Under the pieces are notes generated by a model that worked only from the letters and a program-made list of their open reading frames with translations, was not told the origin of the DNA and ran no database searches. A DNA stretch of 59,628 bases from Flavobacterium sp. HTF (GTDB taxonomy: Bacteria > Bacteroidota > Bacteroidia > Flavobacteriales > Flavobacteriaceae), in the NCBI RefSeq assembly GCF_003105115.1, contig NZ_QETH01000021.1, positions 1 to 59,628 on the forward strand, read 5' to 3'. Position 1 is the first letter of the stretch. Each line of letters opens with the position of its first letter. Below are positions 7,561-15,390 of the stretch, in pieces. Both the position numbers and the translations under genes were made by a program.

Positions 7561-8067
7561 TTAATCTCTTAACCATTTTAGCATTACAGGAAATGCTTCT
7601 TTGTTTTCTTTTTCTGCGCGTTCTTTACCCAAAGTCAGTCCAATCCATTCCAGAAAAGGCAGTCCGATATAATTTTCTGTAGAAAAATTCGAAATAAGCC
7701 ATTCAGAATCATTTTTATAACCATTGGGATGAAACACAAATTCAAGTGGCAAATCCAGGTATTTTACTGCTGCAAATGACCAGAGAATTGTTGCTATTTC
7801 TTCACCGTCTGTTGGCCAGTCTTTGGAGATTTTATCTGTTCCGATCCATTTTCTTTCAGAAGCTGTTGTTACTGCCAAATGTCCGGCTTCGTGCAGAATA
7901 TCTCCCGGATATAATAATTTTTCAAAATCGATATAAATACAGTCCGGTCCTAAATCTAATCCGGGTAAAAAGGTGCCATCTAATTCTTTTTCAACAACCT
8001 GAATCTTGATTTCGTCAAGGAAAGATAAAACTTTTTTTACCTCTAAACTTTGTTTTAATGCAATCAT
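7561..8067 (-). CDS. HEAGH-motif protein, putative zinc-dependent hydrolase
   Basis: The ATG at 8067 gives 168 residues (MIALKQSLEVKKVLSF). Residues 55-66 read GDILHEAGHLAV, an HExxH zinc motif (His59, Glu60, His63) preceded by hydrophobic residues. A glutamate-rich helix, DGEEIATILWSFAAV, may supply a third ligand. The protein is short and lacks a signal peptide, so if it is a peptidase it is cytoplasmic. It precedes and is probably co-transcribed with the Asp/Asn hydroxylase-like gene 4 bp away, which suggests a shared peptide or protein substrate. I do not know a characterised member, so activity is inferred from the motif only. Confidence 0.75.
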   Translation of the reverse strand: MIALKQSLEVKKVLSFLDEIKIQVVEKELDGTFLPGLDLGPDCIYIDFEKLLYPGDILHEAGHLAVTTASERKWIGTDKISKDWPTDGEEIATILWSFAAVKYLDLPLEFVFHPNGYKNDSEWLISNFSTENYIGLPFLEWIGLTLGKERAEKENKEAFPVMLKWLRD

Positions 8068-8088
8068 AAACAATTATATTAAAGTATT

Positions 8089-8850
8089 TTATTCAGGACT
8101 GATAATCTGTTTGGAAATCAGATCGCAATACCAAAATCCATAATCAAAAGCATCAGAAGCGCTCGTGTCACAAGCAGTATCTGATGAATTTTCGGTTTTT
8201 GGCTTTTCATACTTCCGGTAAACGATCTCACCAATTTCAAAATTAATGGGTTCGGAAAAAACAGGACCGTCAAATGTAAAGGTATGGAATTCACCATTTT
8301 CTCCACATACATCTACATTTTCAGGCAAATCATTTATAAAATCCTGATCTATAATCCGGCCAACAAAACTTTTATCCAAATAGCGTTCATTTACACAAAC
8401 CACAATAGTCTTAAAACCTAATTGTATAAATTCCTGAATTAATTCTTCCGATGGGATTTTCCAGATTGGAAAAACGCCTTCAAAACCAATTTTTGCGAGC
8501 TGAACTTCACGATACTTTCGCAAATCTTCTAAAAATATATCACCAAAAACAGAATGGGTAATTCCTTCTCTTTTTAATTCGGTTAAGGTTTGTATCATTA
8601 TATTTTCGTAAACTTCCATTGTTGGCATTTCAGGAATCTGCATGATTTTTAATGGCAAACCAATGCTTTTGGCTTGTGCTTCAAGTAATTCGACACGAAC
8701 GCCGTGCATTGAAATTCGCTGAAACTGCTCATTGACGCTTGTCAGCAAATATTCAATTTTATAATCACGATTTTGTAAAATTTTATACAGACTAAGAGCA
8801 TAATCTTTTCCGCTGCTCCAGTTAAATATGGCCTTGATTGGTTTTGACAC
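8089..8850 (-). CDS. Diphthine-ammonia-ligase-like ATP pyrophosphatase
   Basis: The product carries the N-terminal PP-loop variant of the Dph6/DUF71 family, FNWSSGKDYALSLY, followed by SMHGVRVELLEAQA, VFGDIFLEDLRKYRE and late DVCGENGEFHTFTFDGP. These are family hallmarks. In eukaryotes the enzyme amidates diphthine on EF2; bacteria lack diphthamide, so the bacterial substrate is unknown. I chose the GTG at 8850 (VSKPIKAIFNW), giving 253 residues. A TTG at 8880 would add ten residues but would place the start inside an 11-bp inverted repeat that looks like an operator. It is 21 bp upstream of the HEAGH gene, so an operon of three is likely. Confidence 0.85.
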   Translation of the reverse strand: MSKPIKAIFNWSSGKDYALSLYKILQNRDYKIEYLLTSVNEQFQRISMHGVRVELLEAQAKSIGLPLKIMQIPEMPTMEVYENIMIQTLTELKREGITHSVFGDIFLEDLRKYREVQLAKIGFEGVFPIWKIPSEELIQEFIQLGFKTIVVCVNERYLDKSFVGRIIDQDFINDLPENVDVCGENGEFHTFTFDGPVFSEPINFEIGEIVYRKYEKPKTENSSDTACDTSASDAFDYGFWYCDLISKQIISPE

Positions 8851-8856
8851 GATTTT

Positions 8857-8885
8857 GAAATTTGTATAGTAAACATACAAATTTC
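8857..8885. promoter_or_regulatory. Perfect 11-bp inverted repeat, candidate operator
   Basis: GAAATTTGTAT and its exact complement ATACAAATTTC flank a 7-nt centre in the divergent gap between the leftward operon starting at 8850 and the rightward aminopeptidase at 8944. Arm length, spacing and location fit a dimeric repressor site. No regulator gene is adjacent. Confidence 0.5.
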
Positions 8886-8892
8886 ATTCGAT

Positions 8893-8918
8893 TTGTTTAT
8901 CAAACCTTTGTAACTTTG
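8893..8918 (+). promoter_or_regulatory. Probable promoter of the M1 aminopeptidase
   Basis: TAACTTTG at 8911-8918 matches TAnnTTTG, and TTG at 8893-8895 lies 15 bp upstream, slightly shorter than the usual spacing. The aminopeptidase ATG is 25 bp downstream. Confidence 0.5.
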
Positions 8919-8943
8919 GAATTTTGGTATTAATTTATTTTCA

Positions 8944-11004
8944 ATGAAATATATTCTTTTTTTTATAAGCTGTTTTTCTTTTGCACAGCAAACCCAATTT
9001 GTTGATTTTAAATCAGTTTCGGCTCAATTAAAATTAAATGCTCAGGAAAAATCACTTTCCGGTTCTATAGACTACGCTTTTGATGTGCTGCAACCCACTG
9101 ATACCATTAAAATTGATGCGAAAAACATGGAATTCACACAAGTGAAAATAGATGGAAAAGAAGTGATTTTTGTAAATACCGGGAAAGAATTAAAGATTGC
9201 TTATAATTTTCAAAAAGGCAAAAACCACCTGACTTTTGAGTATTCGGCTAAACCAAAACAAGCCTTGTATTTTGTTGCTATTGAGAATTCGGAAGTACAA
9301 ATCTGGACGCAGGGGCAGGGCAGGTACACAAGCAATTGGTTTCCGAGTTTTGATGATGTAAATGAAAAAGTGATTTTTAATCTCGGAATTACGTATGATG
9401 CAGCATATCAGGTAATTTCTAACGGAGTTTTACAAAATAAAACAGAAAACAACAATCAGTTTCACTGGCAATACGGAATGAAAAATCCGATGAGTTCGTA
9501 TTTGCTAATGCTGGCGATTGGTAAATTTGATAAAAAACAATTGCAGTCAAAATCCAGAATTCCGTTAGAATATTATCTGGAAAATAAAGACGCAGACCGT
9601 TTTGAACCGACTTATCGATATTCAAAACGCATTTTTGATTTTCTGGAAAAAGAAATAGGAGTAAAATATCCCTGGGAAATTTACAGGGAAATTCCTGTTC
9701 GTGATTTTCTTTACGGGGGAATGGAAAATACGACTTCAACATTATTTACAACCCGTTATGTGGTGGACTCTACAGGTTTTACAGACAGAAATTACACAAA
9801 TGTCGATGCACACGAACTGGCACATCACTGGTTTGGAGATTTGATTACCGCTCAAAGCAGTACACATCACTGGCTTCAGGAAGGTTTTGCAACTTATTAT
9901 GCTTTACTTGCCGAAAGGGATATTTTTGGAGATGATTATTTTTATTCCAAATTATATGAAACGGCACAGCAGATTAAGTTTGCGTCAAGGACAGATTCAA
10001 TTCCGGTTTTGAATGCAAAAGCAAGTTCGCTGACTTTTTATGAAAAAGGGGCGTGGGCATTGTTTGTTCTTCATGAATCAATTGGAGACAAGGCTTTCAA
10101 AAAAGCAATCAAAAGTTACCTGAAAAAATATGCCTATCAAACCGTAAATACGGAGAATTTCTTTGATGAAATAAGGAAAGTTTCTGATTTTGACCTGGTT
10201 CAGTTTCAGAAAACATGGCTGGAATCGGTTGCTTTTGATACCCCGGCTGCAAATGCTTTATTGAGTAAAAATAAAGCAATTCAAATTCGACTGGAAGTAG
10301 ATAAATTAAAGAAAATACCTTTGCCTGAAAAAAAGGATTTTTTAATCAAAACGCTAAAATCAGATGTATATCATACTGTAAAAGAAGCGATTGTTGACCA
10401 GGTTCAGACTGAAAAATATGAAGCTAAAAAAGAACTTTTACAGCTTGCAATGCATACCAATAATTTGCAGGTTCGTCAGGCAGTTGCTGGTACGCTTAGT
10501 CAGATTCCGGAAGATTTCAGAACTGAATATGAAACTTTATTAGATGATAAATCGTATCAGACACAGGAAATTGCTTTATACTATTTATGGAAAAACTTTC
10601 CTGATCACCGGACAGCATACTTAAATAAATCAAAGAACTGGATTGGTTTCAACGACTATAATCTTCGAACTTTGTGGCTTTCACTGGCATTATCAACTCC
10701 GGATTACAGTGAAAATCCCGAAACTCTGATTTCTGAATTAATTGCTTTTTCTTCAACCAAATACGAAGCCACCACACGGCAAAATGCACTGGAGAAACTA
10801 ATTGCTTTTAAACTGATTAACGATCAGGTTTTGAGTAATTTAGTGAATTCTACTACCCATCATATGTGGCAGTTTTCGAAATTTGGAAGAGATTCTATTA
10901 GAATTTTATTAAAAAATTCGGAAATGCGTGCGTCGTTTGAAAGAATTTTGCCTAATTTGACCCCCGATGAACAGTTCCAGTTAAATCGTTTGCTAAAAGA
11001 ATGA
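8944..11004 (+). CDS. M1 family zinc aminopeptidase
   Basis: The 686-residue protein has a short signal peptide (MKYILFFISCFSFAQ, cleavage near residue 15) and is probably periplasmic. The M1 hallmarks are complete: substrate motif GGMEN at 258-262, then HELAHHWFGD with zinc ligands His290 and His294 and the catalytic Glu291, and third ligand Glu313 in LQEGFATYY. The C-terminal third is helical and repeat-like, as usual in M1 enzymes. It removes N-terminal amino acids from peptides, probably for nutrition or turnover. It stands alone, divergent from the Dph6-like operon, and is followed 55 bp later by the patatin-like gene on the same strand. Confidence 0.93.
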   Translation: MKYILFFISCFSFAQQTQFVDFKSVSAQLKLNAQEKSLSGSIDYAFDVLQPTDTIKIDAKNMEFTQVKIDGKEVIFVNTGKELKIAYNFQKGKNHLTFEYSAKPKQALYFVAIENSEVQIWTQGQGRYTSNWFPSFDDVNEKVIFNLGITYDAAYQVISNGVLQNKTENNNQFHWQYGMKNPMSSYLLMLAIGKFDKKQLQSKSRIPLEYYLENKDADRFEPTYRYSKRIFDFLEKEIGVKYPWEIYREIPVRDFLYGGMENTTSTLFTTRYVVDSTGFTDRNYTNVDAHELAHHWFGDLITAQSSTHHWLQEGFATYYALLAERDIFGDDYFYSKLYETAQQIKFASRTDSIPVLNAKASSLTFYEKGAWALFVLHESIGDKAFKKAIKSYLKKYAYQTVNTENFFDEIRKVSDFDLVQFQKTWLESVAFDTPAANALLSKNKAIQIRLEVDKLKKIPLPEKKDFLIKTLKSDVYHTVKEAIVDQVQTEKYEAKKELLQLAMHTNNLQVRQAVAGTLSQIPEDFRTEYETLLDDKSYQTQEIALYYLWKNFPDHRTAYLNKSKNWIGFNDYNLRTLWLSLALSTPDYSENPETLISELIAFSSTKYEATTRQNALEKLIAFKLINDQVLSNLVNSTTHHMWQFSKFGRDSIRILLKNSEMRASFERILPNLTPDEQFQLNRLLKE

Positions 11005-11059
11005 TTTTGTTAAAAATTACTCATCAACCCCAAAACAAAAAAATACCTACATTAAGTTT

Positions 11060-11959
11060 ATGAGAGCATTGGTTATTTCCGGTGGCGGCAGTAAAGGCGC
11101 ATTTGCCGGTGGTGTCGCACAGTATTTAATAGAAGAAAAAAGGCACGAGTACGATATGTATTTAGGAACTTCGACAGGAAGTTTATTAATTCCGCATTTG
11201 GCTCTTGGGCATATTAAAAAAATTCATTGGGTCTATACAAATGTAACGATGAATAAAATCTTTAATATTTGCCCTTTTGTGGTAAAAGTTAAAGACGGAA
11301 TTGATATTGTTACCATCAACCACTTTAATGTTTTACGTCAGTTTTTTAAAGGAAAAAGAACTTTTGGCGAAAGTAAAGGCTTGCAGAAATATATCAAAAG
11401 CAACTTTTCACTGTCTGATTTTAATAAACTCAAAAAACTAAATTCGGATGTCATTGTTACCGTTACCAATTTAACCAAAAACGAAGCAGAGTATAAATCG
11501 GTAAAAGAGTGCAGTTACGAAGAATTTTGTGACTGGACCTGGATTTCCAGTAATTATATTCCGTTTATGAGTTTGGTAACCAAAAATAATTATGAATATG
11601 GCGACGGAGGATTTTCCAGTTTAGTGCCAATCCGTGAAGCTATAAATCGTGGTGCTACCGAAATAGACGTTATTATTCTCGAAACAGAAGTCAATACAAG
11701 CAAAATGGTAATTGGTAAAAACCCGTTTTCACTGATGATCGATTTGTTTAGAATTGCACTGGATCAGGTTGAAAAACACGATATTGCTATAGGAAAACTT
11801 ATGGCAAACAATAAGAATGTGAAACTTAACTTATACTACACCCCGACAAAATTAACGGATAATGCTCTGATTTTTAACAAAGAAGTCATGAAAGAGTGGT
11901 GGGAACAAGGTTATGAGTATGCTCAGAATAAATCTGAAGTGATGAGTGATAACAAATAA
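11060..11959 (+). CDS. Patatin-like phospholipase
   Basis: The 299-residue protein has the patatin architecture. The oxyanion-hole glycine loop ISGGGSKGAFAGG is at residues 6-18. The nucleophile elbow GTSTG (Ser38) follows, and the catalytic aspartate is in YGDGGFSS (Asp182), forming the Ser-Asp dyad. No signal peptide is present, so it acts in the cytoplasm or at the inner face of the membrane. The family hydrolyses acyl chains from phospholipids or other lipids. It follows the M1 aminopeptidase by 55 bp and is closed by a strong bidirectional terminator shared with the convergent LanC gene. Length is typical of the short bacterial subfamily. Confidence 0.9.
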   Translation: MRALVISGGGSKGAFAGGVAQYLIEEKRHEYDMYLGTSTGSLLIPHLALGHIKKIHWVYTNVTMNKIFNICPFVVKVKDGIDIVTINHFNVLRQFFKGKRTFGESKGLQKYIKSNFSLSDFNKLKKLNSDVIVTVTNLTKNEAEYKSVKECSYEEFCDWTWISSNYIPFMSLVTKNNYEYGDGGFSSLVPIREAINRGATEIDVIILETEVNTSKMVIGKNPFSLMIDLFRIALDQVEKHDIAIGKLMANNKNVKLNLYYTPTKLTDNALIFNKEVMKEWWEQGYEYAQNKSEVMSDNK

Positions 11960-11983
11960 ATTCATTCTTTAAAATAGTAAAAT

Positions 11984-12021
11984 AGAAAAGGTCGTAAAGT
12001 TATTTATTTACGACCTTTTCT
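11984..12021. terminator. Bidirectional terminator between patatin and LanC genes
   Basis: A perfect 15-bp stem, AGAAAAGGTCGTAAA/TTTACGACCTTTTCT, with an 8-nt loop lies between two convergent genes. A/T-rich flanks on both sides suit termination in both directions. Confidence 0.85.
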
Positions 12022-12024
12022 ATA

Positions 12025-13257
12025 TTAGGAAAGTCCCAGTTGCGGTACTAAGAGACTTTTATGTTTTTCTTTATCAAAGAGACGGAGATAAAAATAACCA
12101 GTACCTGCAACACCCATCATAAGTCCTGGGGTGTAATGTCCTGTACTTAATCCTGTTGACCACTGAATATTATTATCCTGATATTTGCTAATGCCGGCAT
12201 TTCCTACGGCTTCTGCAAGTTGTTGGTATTCAGTTCCTCCACAATCAAGGATAATGTCGGCATTTCCGGCTATACCATGACAGATAGAGTAATTGGTATT
12301 GCTGAGATTTTCTATCAGACTATTATAAATAGATTTGGATGTGGTAGTCAGGGCAGTATTCATTTCATTTGTAAAAACCTGATCAGGGTAAAGCTGATTG
12401 GCTTTTAATCTGGATATTGTGATACCGGGTGCGCCATGACACCATGCAATACTGCATATATTTCCTGTAGAAACCGAAGTTACATCATCTCTGAAATCCG
12501 GCCAGTTTTGCTGTGAGACATCAAAAGACTGACGCTCATAATTAAAGCCACCTTCTGCACCTTCTAAAAAAGTCTGATTTCCCGTTACCTGATACAATTG
12601 CAACAATGCCAAAGCTATTCCCGACGAACCGTGTGAGAAACCTGTCAGATTCTTTTTGGAAGGCACTGTTGCCCAGGACCAGACGTTATTATTTTTAACT
12701 GCGGCATTACATAGTAAATGGCCTAAAGCAATAGCCTTATCAAGAAACGCCTGCTGTCTGAACGTTGTATAGCAATCTAAAAGAACAGGTATTGTTCCGG
12801 CTGCACCACTGATAATATCAATTTCATATGATTGAAGAGATTCAGAAGGAATGCTATTCAGTAAATCGATTCCATCTTTTACCCAATCTTCCCTTTCCAT
12901 TTCTTTTCCTATTTTTATCAGAGCAGCAGCAATTCCCGGTTTTCCCGCATAGAAACCATGATTGATAGCATCGTACATAGTTGATTTGACTTGTTCTATA
13001 CTGCCTTCTATCGTTTTAAGTAAAATCGGGTCTTTTTTTTCCTTGTATAAAGCATTCAAAAACAAAGCAATACCGGCAGTTCCGGAATACACATCAGGGC
13101 CAAAGGTCTTCATGACAGGTTGATAAGTACCATCCAAAGGTTCAAATGAATACCCTTGCCACGTACAGGATTTATTATGCCAAATACTACTTTTCATTAA
13201 ATGACAGCCAATATTCCAGGCAGTTTCAAGAAAATTATTTTTGTCGGTCTGGTTCAT
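12025..13257 (-). CDS. LanC-like lanthionine cyclase
   Basis: The 410-residue protein is a LanC-family alpha/alpha barrel with repeated GxxG helix ends (SGTAGIAL, GKPGIAAAL, SGAAGTIPVL). The active-site His is in GFSHGSSG (His209). The zinc ligands are Cys273 in WCHGAPG and Cys326-His327 in ICHGIAGN, matching NisC Cys284, Cys330 and His331 in order and spacing. LanC adds Cys thiols to dehydrated Ser/Thr to form lanthionine rings. Length equals free-standing LanC proteins. It is the last gene of the minus-strand operon and starts 11 bp after the HopA1-like gene. With all catalytic residues present it should be active on the repetitive substrate encoded upstream. Confidence 0.93.
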   Translation of the reverse strand: MNQTDKNNFLETAWNIGCHLMKSSIWHNKSCTWQGYSFEPLDGTYQPVMKTFGPDVYSGTAGIALFLNALYKEKKDPILLKTIEGSIEQVKSTMYDAINHGFYAGKPGIAAALIKIGKEMEREDWVKDGIDLLNSIPSESLQSYEIDIISGAAGTIPVLLDCYTTFRQQAFLDKAIALGHLLCNAAVKNNNVWSWATVPSKKNLTGFSHGSSGIALALLQLYQVTGNQTFLEGAEGGFNYERQSFDVSQQNWPDFRDDVTSVSTGNICSIAWCHGAPGITISRLKANQLYPDQVFTNEMNTALTTTSKSIYNSLIENLSNTNYSICHGIAGNADIILDCGGTEYQQLAEAVGNAGISKYQDNNIQWSTGLSTGHYTPGLMMGVAGTGYFYLRLFDKEKHKSLLVPQLGLS

Positions 13258-13268
13258 GGTATTTTTTT

Positions 13269-14240
13269 TTAATTGAATATTATTTTTGATCCCTTATTAA
13301 GGTAAGTTGCTTTTGGGCTTATTCCTCTATTGCTAAATGCGGTTGTAATTTCATTTAGAATTGCATTTGCATCCTGATTTTTTGATGCTGTTTGTAGTAA
13401 AGTTTCCGCTATAATTGCTGCCCGGTTCATTCCGAAACTTTCATATTCGTTTGGACTTTCGGCTATACCAACACCTTTTGCATAAGCGTAGGCAAAAAGC
13501 GGGACATCTTCCTCAAGATATTCTTTCATTTCTTCACAAATTTCAGGCAAAATCATATTAATGATAGAAAGCATTGAATCTTCTATGTACAACACAGCGG
13601 CATCACGACGGAAATAAAAATTAGGATGATTAAGACATTTAAAAAGGAAAGGAATATTATAATGATTTAGTTTGCTGGTAACAGCATTAACAAGAACAGC
13701 TGCGCCTTCACTGGTGCAATTCCAGTAAATACGGGTTAATTTTTGTGATGCATTAAAATACTGATTGCTGAAAACATAATAAAAAGTGGGTTGCCTGTAT
13801 TTGTCTTCTTTTGGAAATAATACCGTTACAATTTGTCCAGTTTCTGCTGTTGCACCTGCAGGTATATTTAATAATGCAGATGCCGCAACAATTCGAATTT
13901 CGGTCTCTTTTGCAATTTCTAAATAGCCGTTGGGATAAATACTTTTTACTATCCAGTTCTCTTCAGTCTTATTTTTACTATGATTATTTTGTGATAACAT
14001 CTCTGTAAAAGCATCATCAGTTTCGGTGAAATCAAATTGTCTGTTGTCTGTTCCTGATTGACAACTTTCTTTTAAAGCATAACATTCAGAATACAGTATA
14101 CTGGTAAGATAGGATAGTTTATTTTCAGAGGTAACCGCATACTGTTTGTTTCGAAACGTTATAAACGCGTCTGAAATATGTAACTGACTAATAAGCCGTG
14201 TAAGTTCGTTAATAATGACTTTATCCTGGAACATAATCAT
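13269..14240 (-). CDS. HopA1-family protein, probable lanthipeptide lyase
   Basis: The 323-residue protein resembles the HopA1 effector family. Diagnostic blocks are RIYWNCTSEGAAVLVNAVTS (residues 170-189), IPFLFKCLNHP (Lys201), FRRDAAVLYIE (210-220), ESFGMNRAAIIAETL (267-281) and the terminal YLNKGS (313-318). HopA1-type proteins act as phospho-Ser/Thr lyases in class V lanthipeptide pathways, where they convert the phosphorylated residues to dehydroamino acids. The ATG at 14240 overlaps the end of the kinase gene by 20 bp; a second ATG at 14234 is also possible. Overlap implies translational coupling with the kinase, which would supply its phosphorylated substrate. The first 110 residues are poorly conserved. 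The assignment rests on remembered motifs, not a search. Confidence 0.82.
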   Translation of the reverse strand: MIMFQDKVIINELTRLISQLHISDAFITFRNKQYAVTSENKLSYLTSILYSECYALKESCQSGTDNRQFDFTETDDAFTEMLSQNNHSKNKTEENWIVKSIYPNGYLEIAKETEIRIVAASALLNIPAGATAETGQIVTVLFPKEDKYRQPTFYYVFSNQYFNASQKLTRIYWNCTSEGAAVLVNAVTSKLNHYNIPFLFKCLNHPNFYFRRDAAVLYIEDSMLSIINMILPEICEEMKEYLEEDVPLFAYAYAKGVGIAESPNEYESFGMNRAAIIAETLLQTASKNQDANAILNEITTAFSNRGISPKATYLNKGSKIIFN

Positions 14241-15321
14241 ACACTTTTATATTAAACAATTCATTTAATGCAACAATTGGATCATTCATAATATTAAAAG
14301 CAAGCTGAATACAGCGCATATTATTGGCTTCTATTTTTGAATTATAAGTTATGCCTTCGACACTGGTCTGAATAATTCTTGCCGCTGTGAATTGCATAAC
14401 TTTAATTAAAAAAGTGGTATAATAAGATTCTGGATACTCTTTTAATTGCATGTATTTATAAAGAAATGCCTGAGCTGATGATTGTGTGTTTTTAAGATCA
14501 TAAGGTTGCATATACTCTGGTAATTTATAACTGGAAGGATCATTATTGTCGAAACCAAGGAGCCATACTGTAATATACGATTGCATTAAACCAGCTACAT
14601 CCCACATAGGGTCTCCAATATCAGCTAATTCCCAATCGATTAGTTTTTGTGTGAAACCTCCATTATCTTCAATAGTTAAAAAATTAATCCATTTAATGTC
14701 TCCGTGTATGAAGTGCGTGTATTGCCAGGACGTGGCTAAATCAATTAATGTGTTTTGCAATACATGGTTTTCCTTAATTAACTGAATGATATTTGCACTG
14801 AATTCATTATTTAAAAAAAACTGATTAGCATTATATTTATCCAGTTGCAAAACCCAGGGCAATGTCTTTGGTAATTCAGAAATATCTGTTTTGGAATCCG
14901 GAATAATATGGCATTCTGATAATATTGTGGCTTGCTCGTAAGCGAGATTAATGTCAAAGTTTTTTGTAAGCATATAATATTCATGTAAGTTTCTGGCATT
15001 GTATAAAAGCTCAGTAATCACAATATTATTTTCATCATCATAATCTAAAAGTTCAGGAGCGAAAGACGCTATTGACGCAAACTCAGAACTATTTTTAAAG
15101 AAATTATAGGTATTTATTTCCCTTAGAAATAAATTATTAGATACCAAATCAGTATCCATTTGTTTTACAAATAGAGAGTTATGCGGCTGAACTAAAATTT
15201 TCATAATATTGTTTCTCGTTTTTACCGGATGAACCATAAAACGACCTTTAACAACATCATCTTCATTTATAAGTTGACGCTTATGTAAGTACTGATATAC
15301 AGATTCGGGTGTTAATCGCAT
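14221..15321 (-). CDS. APH-fold kinase of the lanthipeptide operon
   Basis: I chose ATG 15321 (MRLTPESVYQYLHKRQLI), giving 366 residues; a TTG upstream would add nine. The aminoglycoside-phosphotransferase fold is evident from the nucleotide-binding Lys in SLFVKQMD (about residue 53), the catalytic loop HFIHGDIKWINFL (Asp208, Asn213) and the metal-binding LIDWELADIGDPMWD (Asp229). In class V lanthipeptide systems such stand-alone kinases phosphorylate Ser/Thr of the precursor. Here the gene follows the Ser/Thr/Cys-repeat protein and overlaps the HopA1-like lyase gene, so peptide phosphorylation is far more likely than antibiotic resistance or choline metabolism. A hairpin in the gap upstream probably lowers its expression relative to the substrate. 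Confidence 0.85.
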   Translation of the reverse strand: MRLTPESVYQYLHKRQLINEDDVVKGRFMVHPVKTRNNIMKILVQPHNSLFVKQMDTDLVSNNLFLREINTYNFFKNSSEFASIASFAPELLDYDDENNIVITELLYNARNLHEYYMLTKNFDINLAYEQATILSECHIIPDSKTDISELPKTLPWVLQLDKYNANQFFLNNEFSANIIQLIKENHVLQNTLIDLATSWQYTHFIHGDIKWINFLTIEDNGGFTQKLIDWELADIGDPMWDVAGLMQSYITVWLLGFDNNDPSSYKLPEYMQPYDLKNTQSSAQAFLYKYMQLKEYPESYYTTFLIKVMQFTAARIIQTSVEGITYNSKIEANNMRCIQLAFNIMNDPIVALNELFNIKVYDYVPG

Positions 15322-15346
15322 AATGTTAGTTTTAAAGTTTAAAAAC

Positions 15347-15375
15347 AATCGCAGGACTTTTAAGGTCCTGCGATT
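15347..15375 (-). terminator. Intra-operon hairpin, partial terminator or RNA stabiliser
   Basis: A perfect 11-bp GC-containing stem, AATCGCAGGAC/GTCCTGCGATT, with a 7-nt loop lies in the 69-bp gap between the repeat-protein gene and the kinase gene. On the minus strand it is followed by GTTTTTAAAC. It should end most transcripts after the substrate gene or protect its 3' end, leaving reduced read-through into the enzymes. Confidence 0.8.
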
Positions 15376-15390
15376 TTTAAAAATGGATGG

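Noticed and set aside
14221..15321. Aminoglycoside resistance kinase
   Set aside because: The fold is APH-like, but the gene is coupled to a HopA1-like lyase and follows a Ser/Thr/Cys-repeat protein, which fits peptide phosphorylation better.
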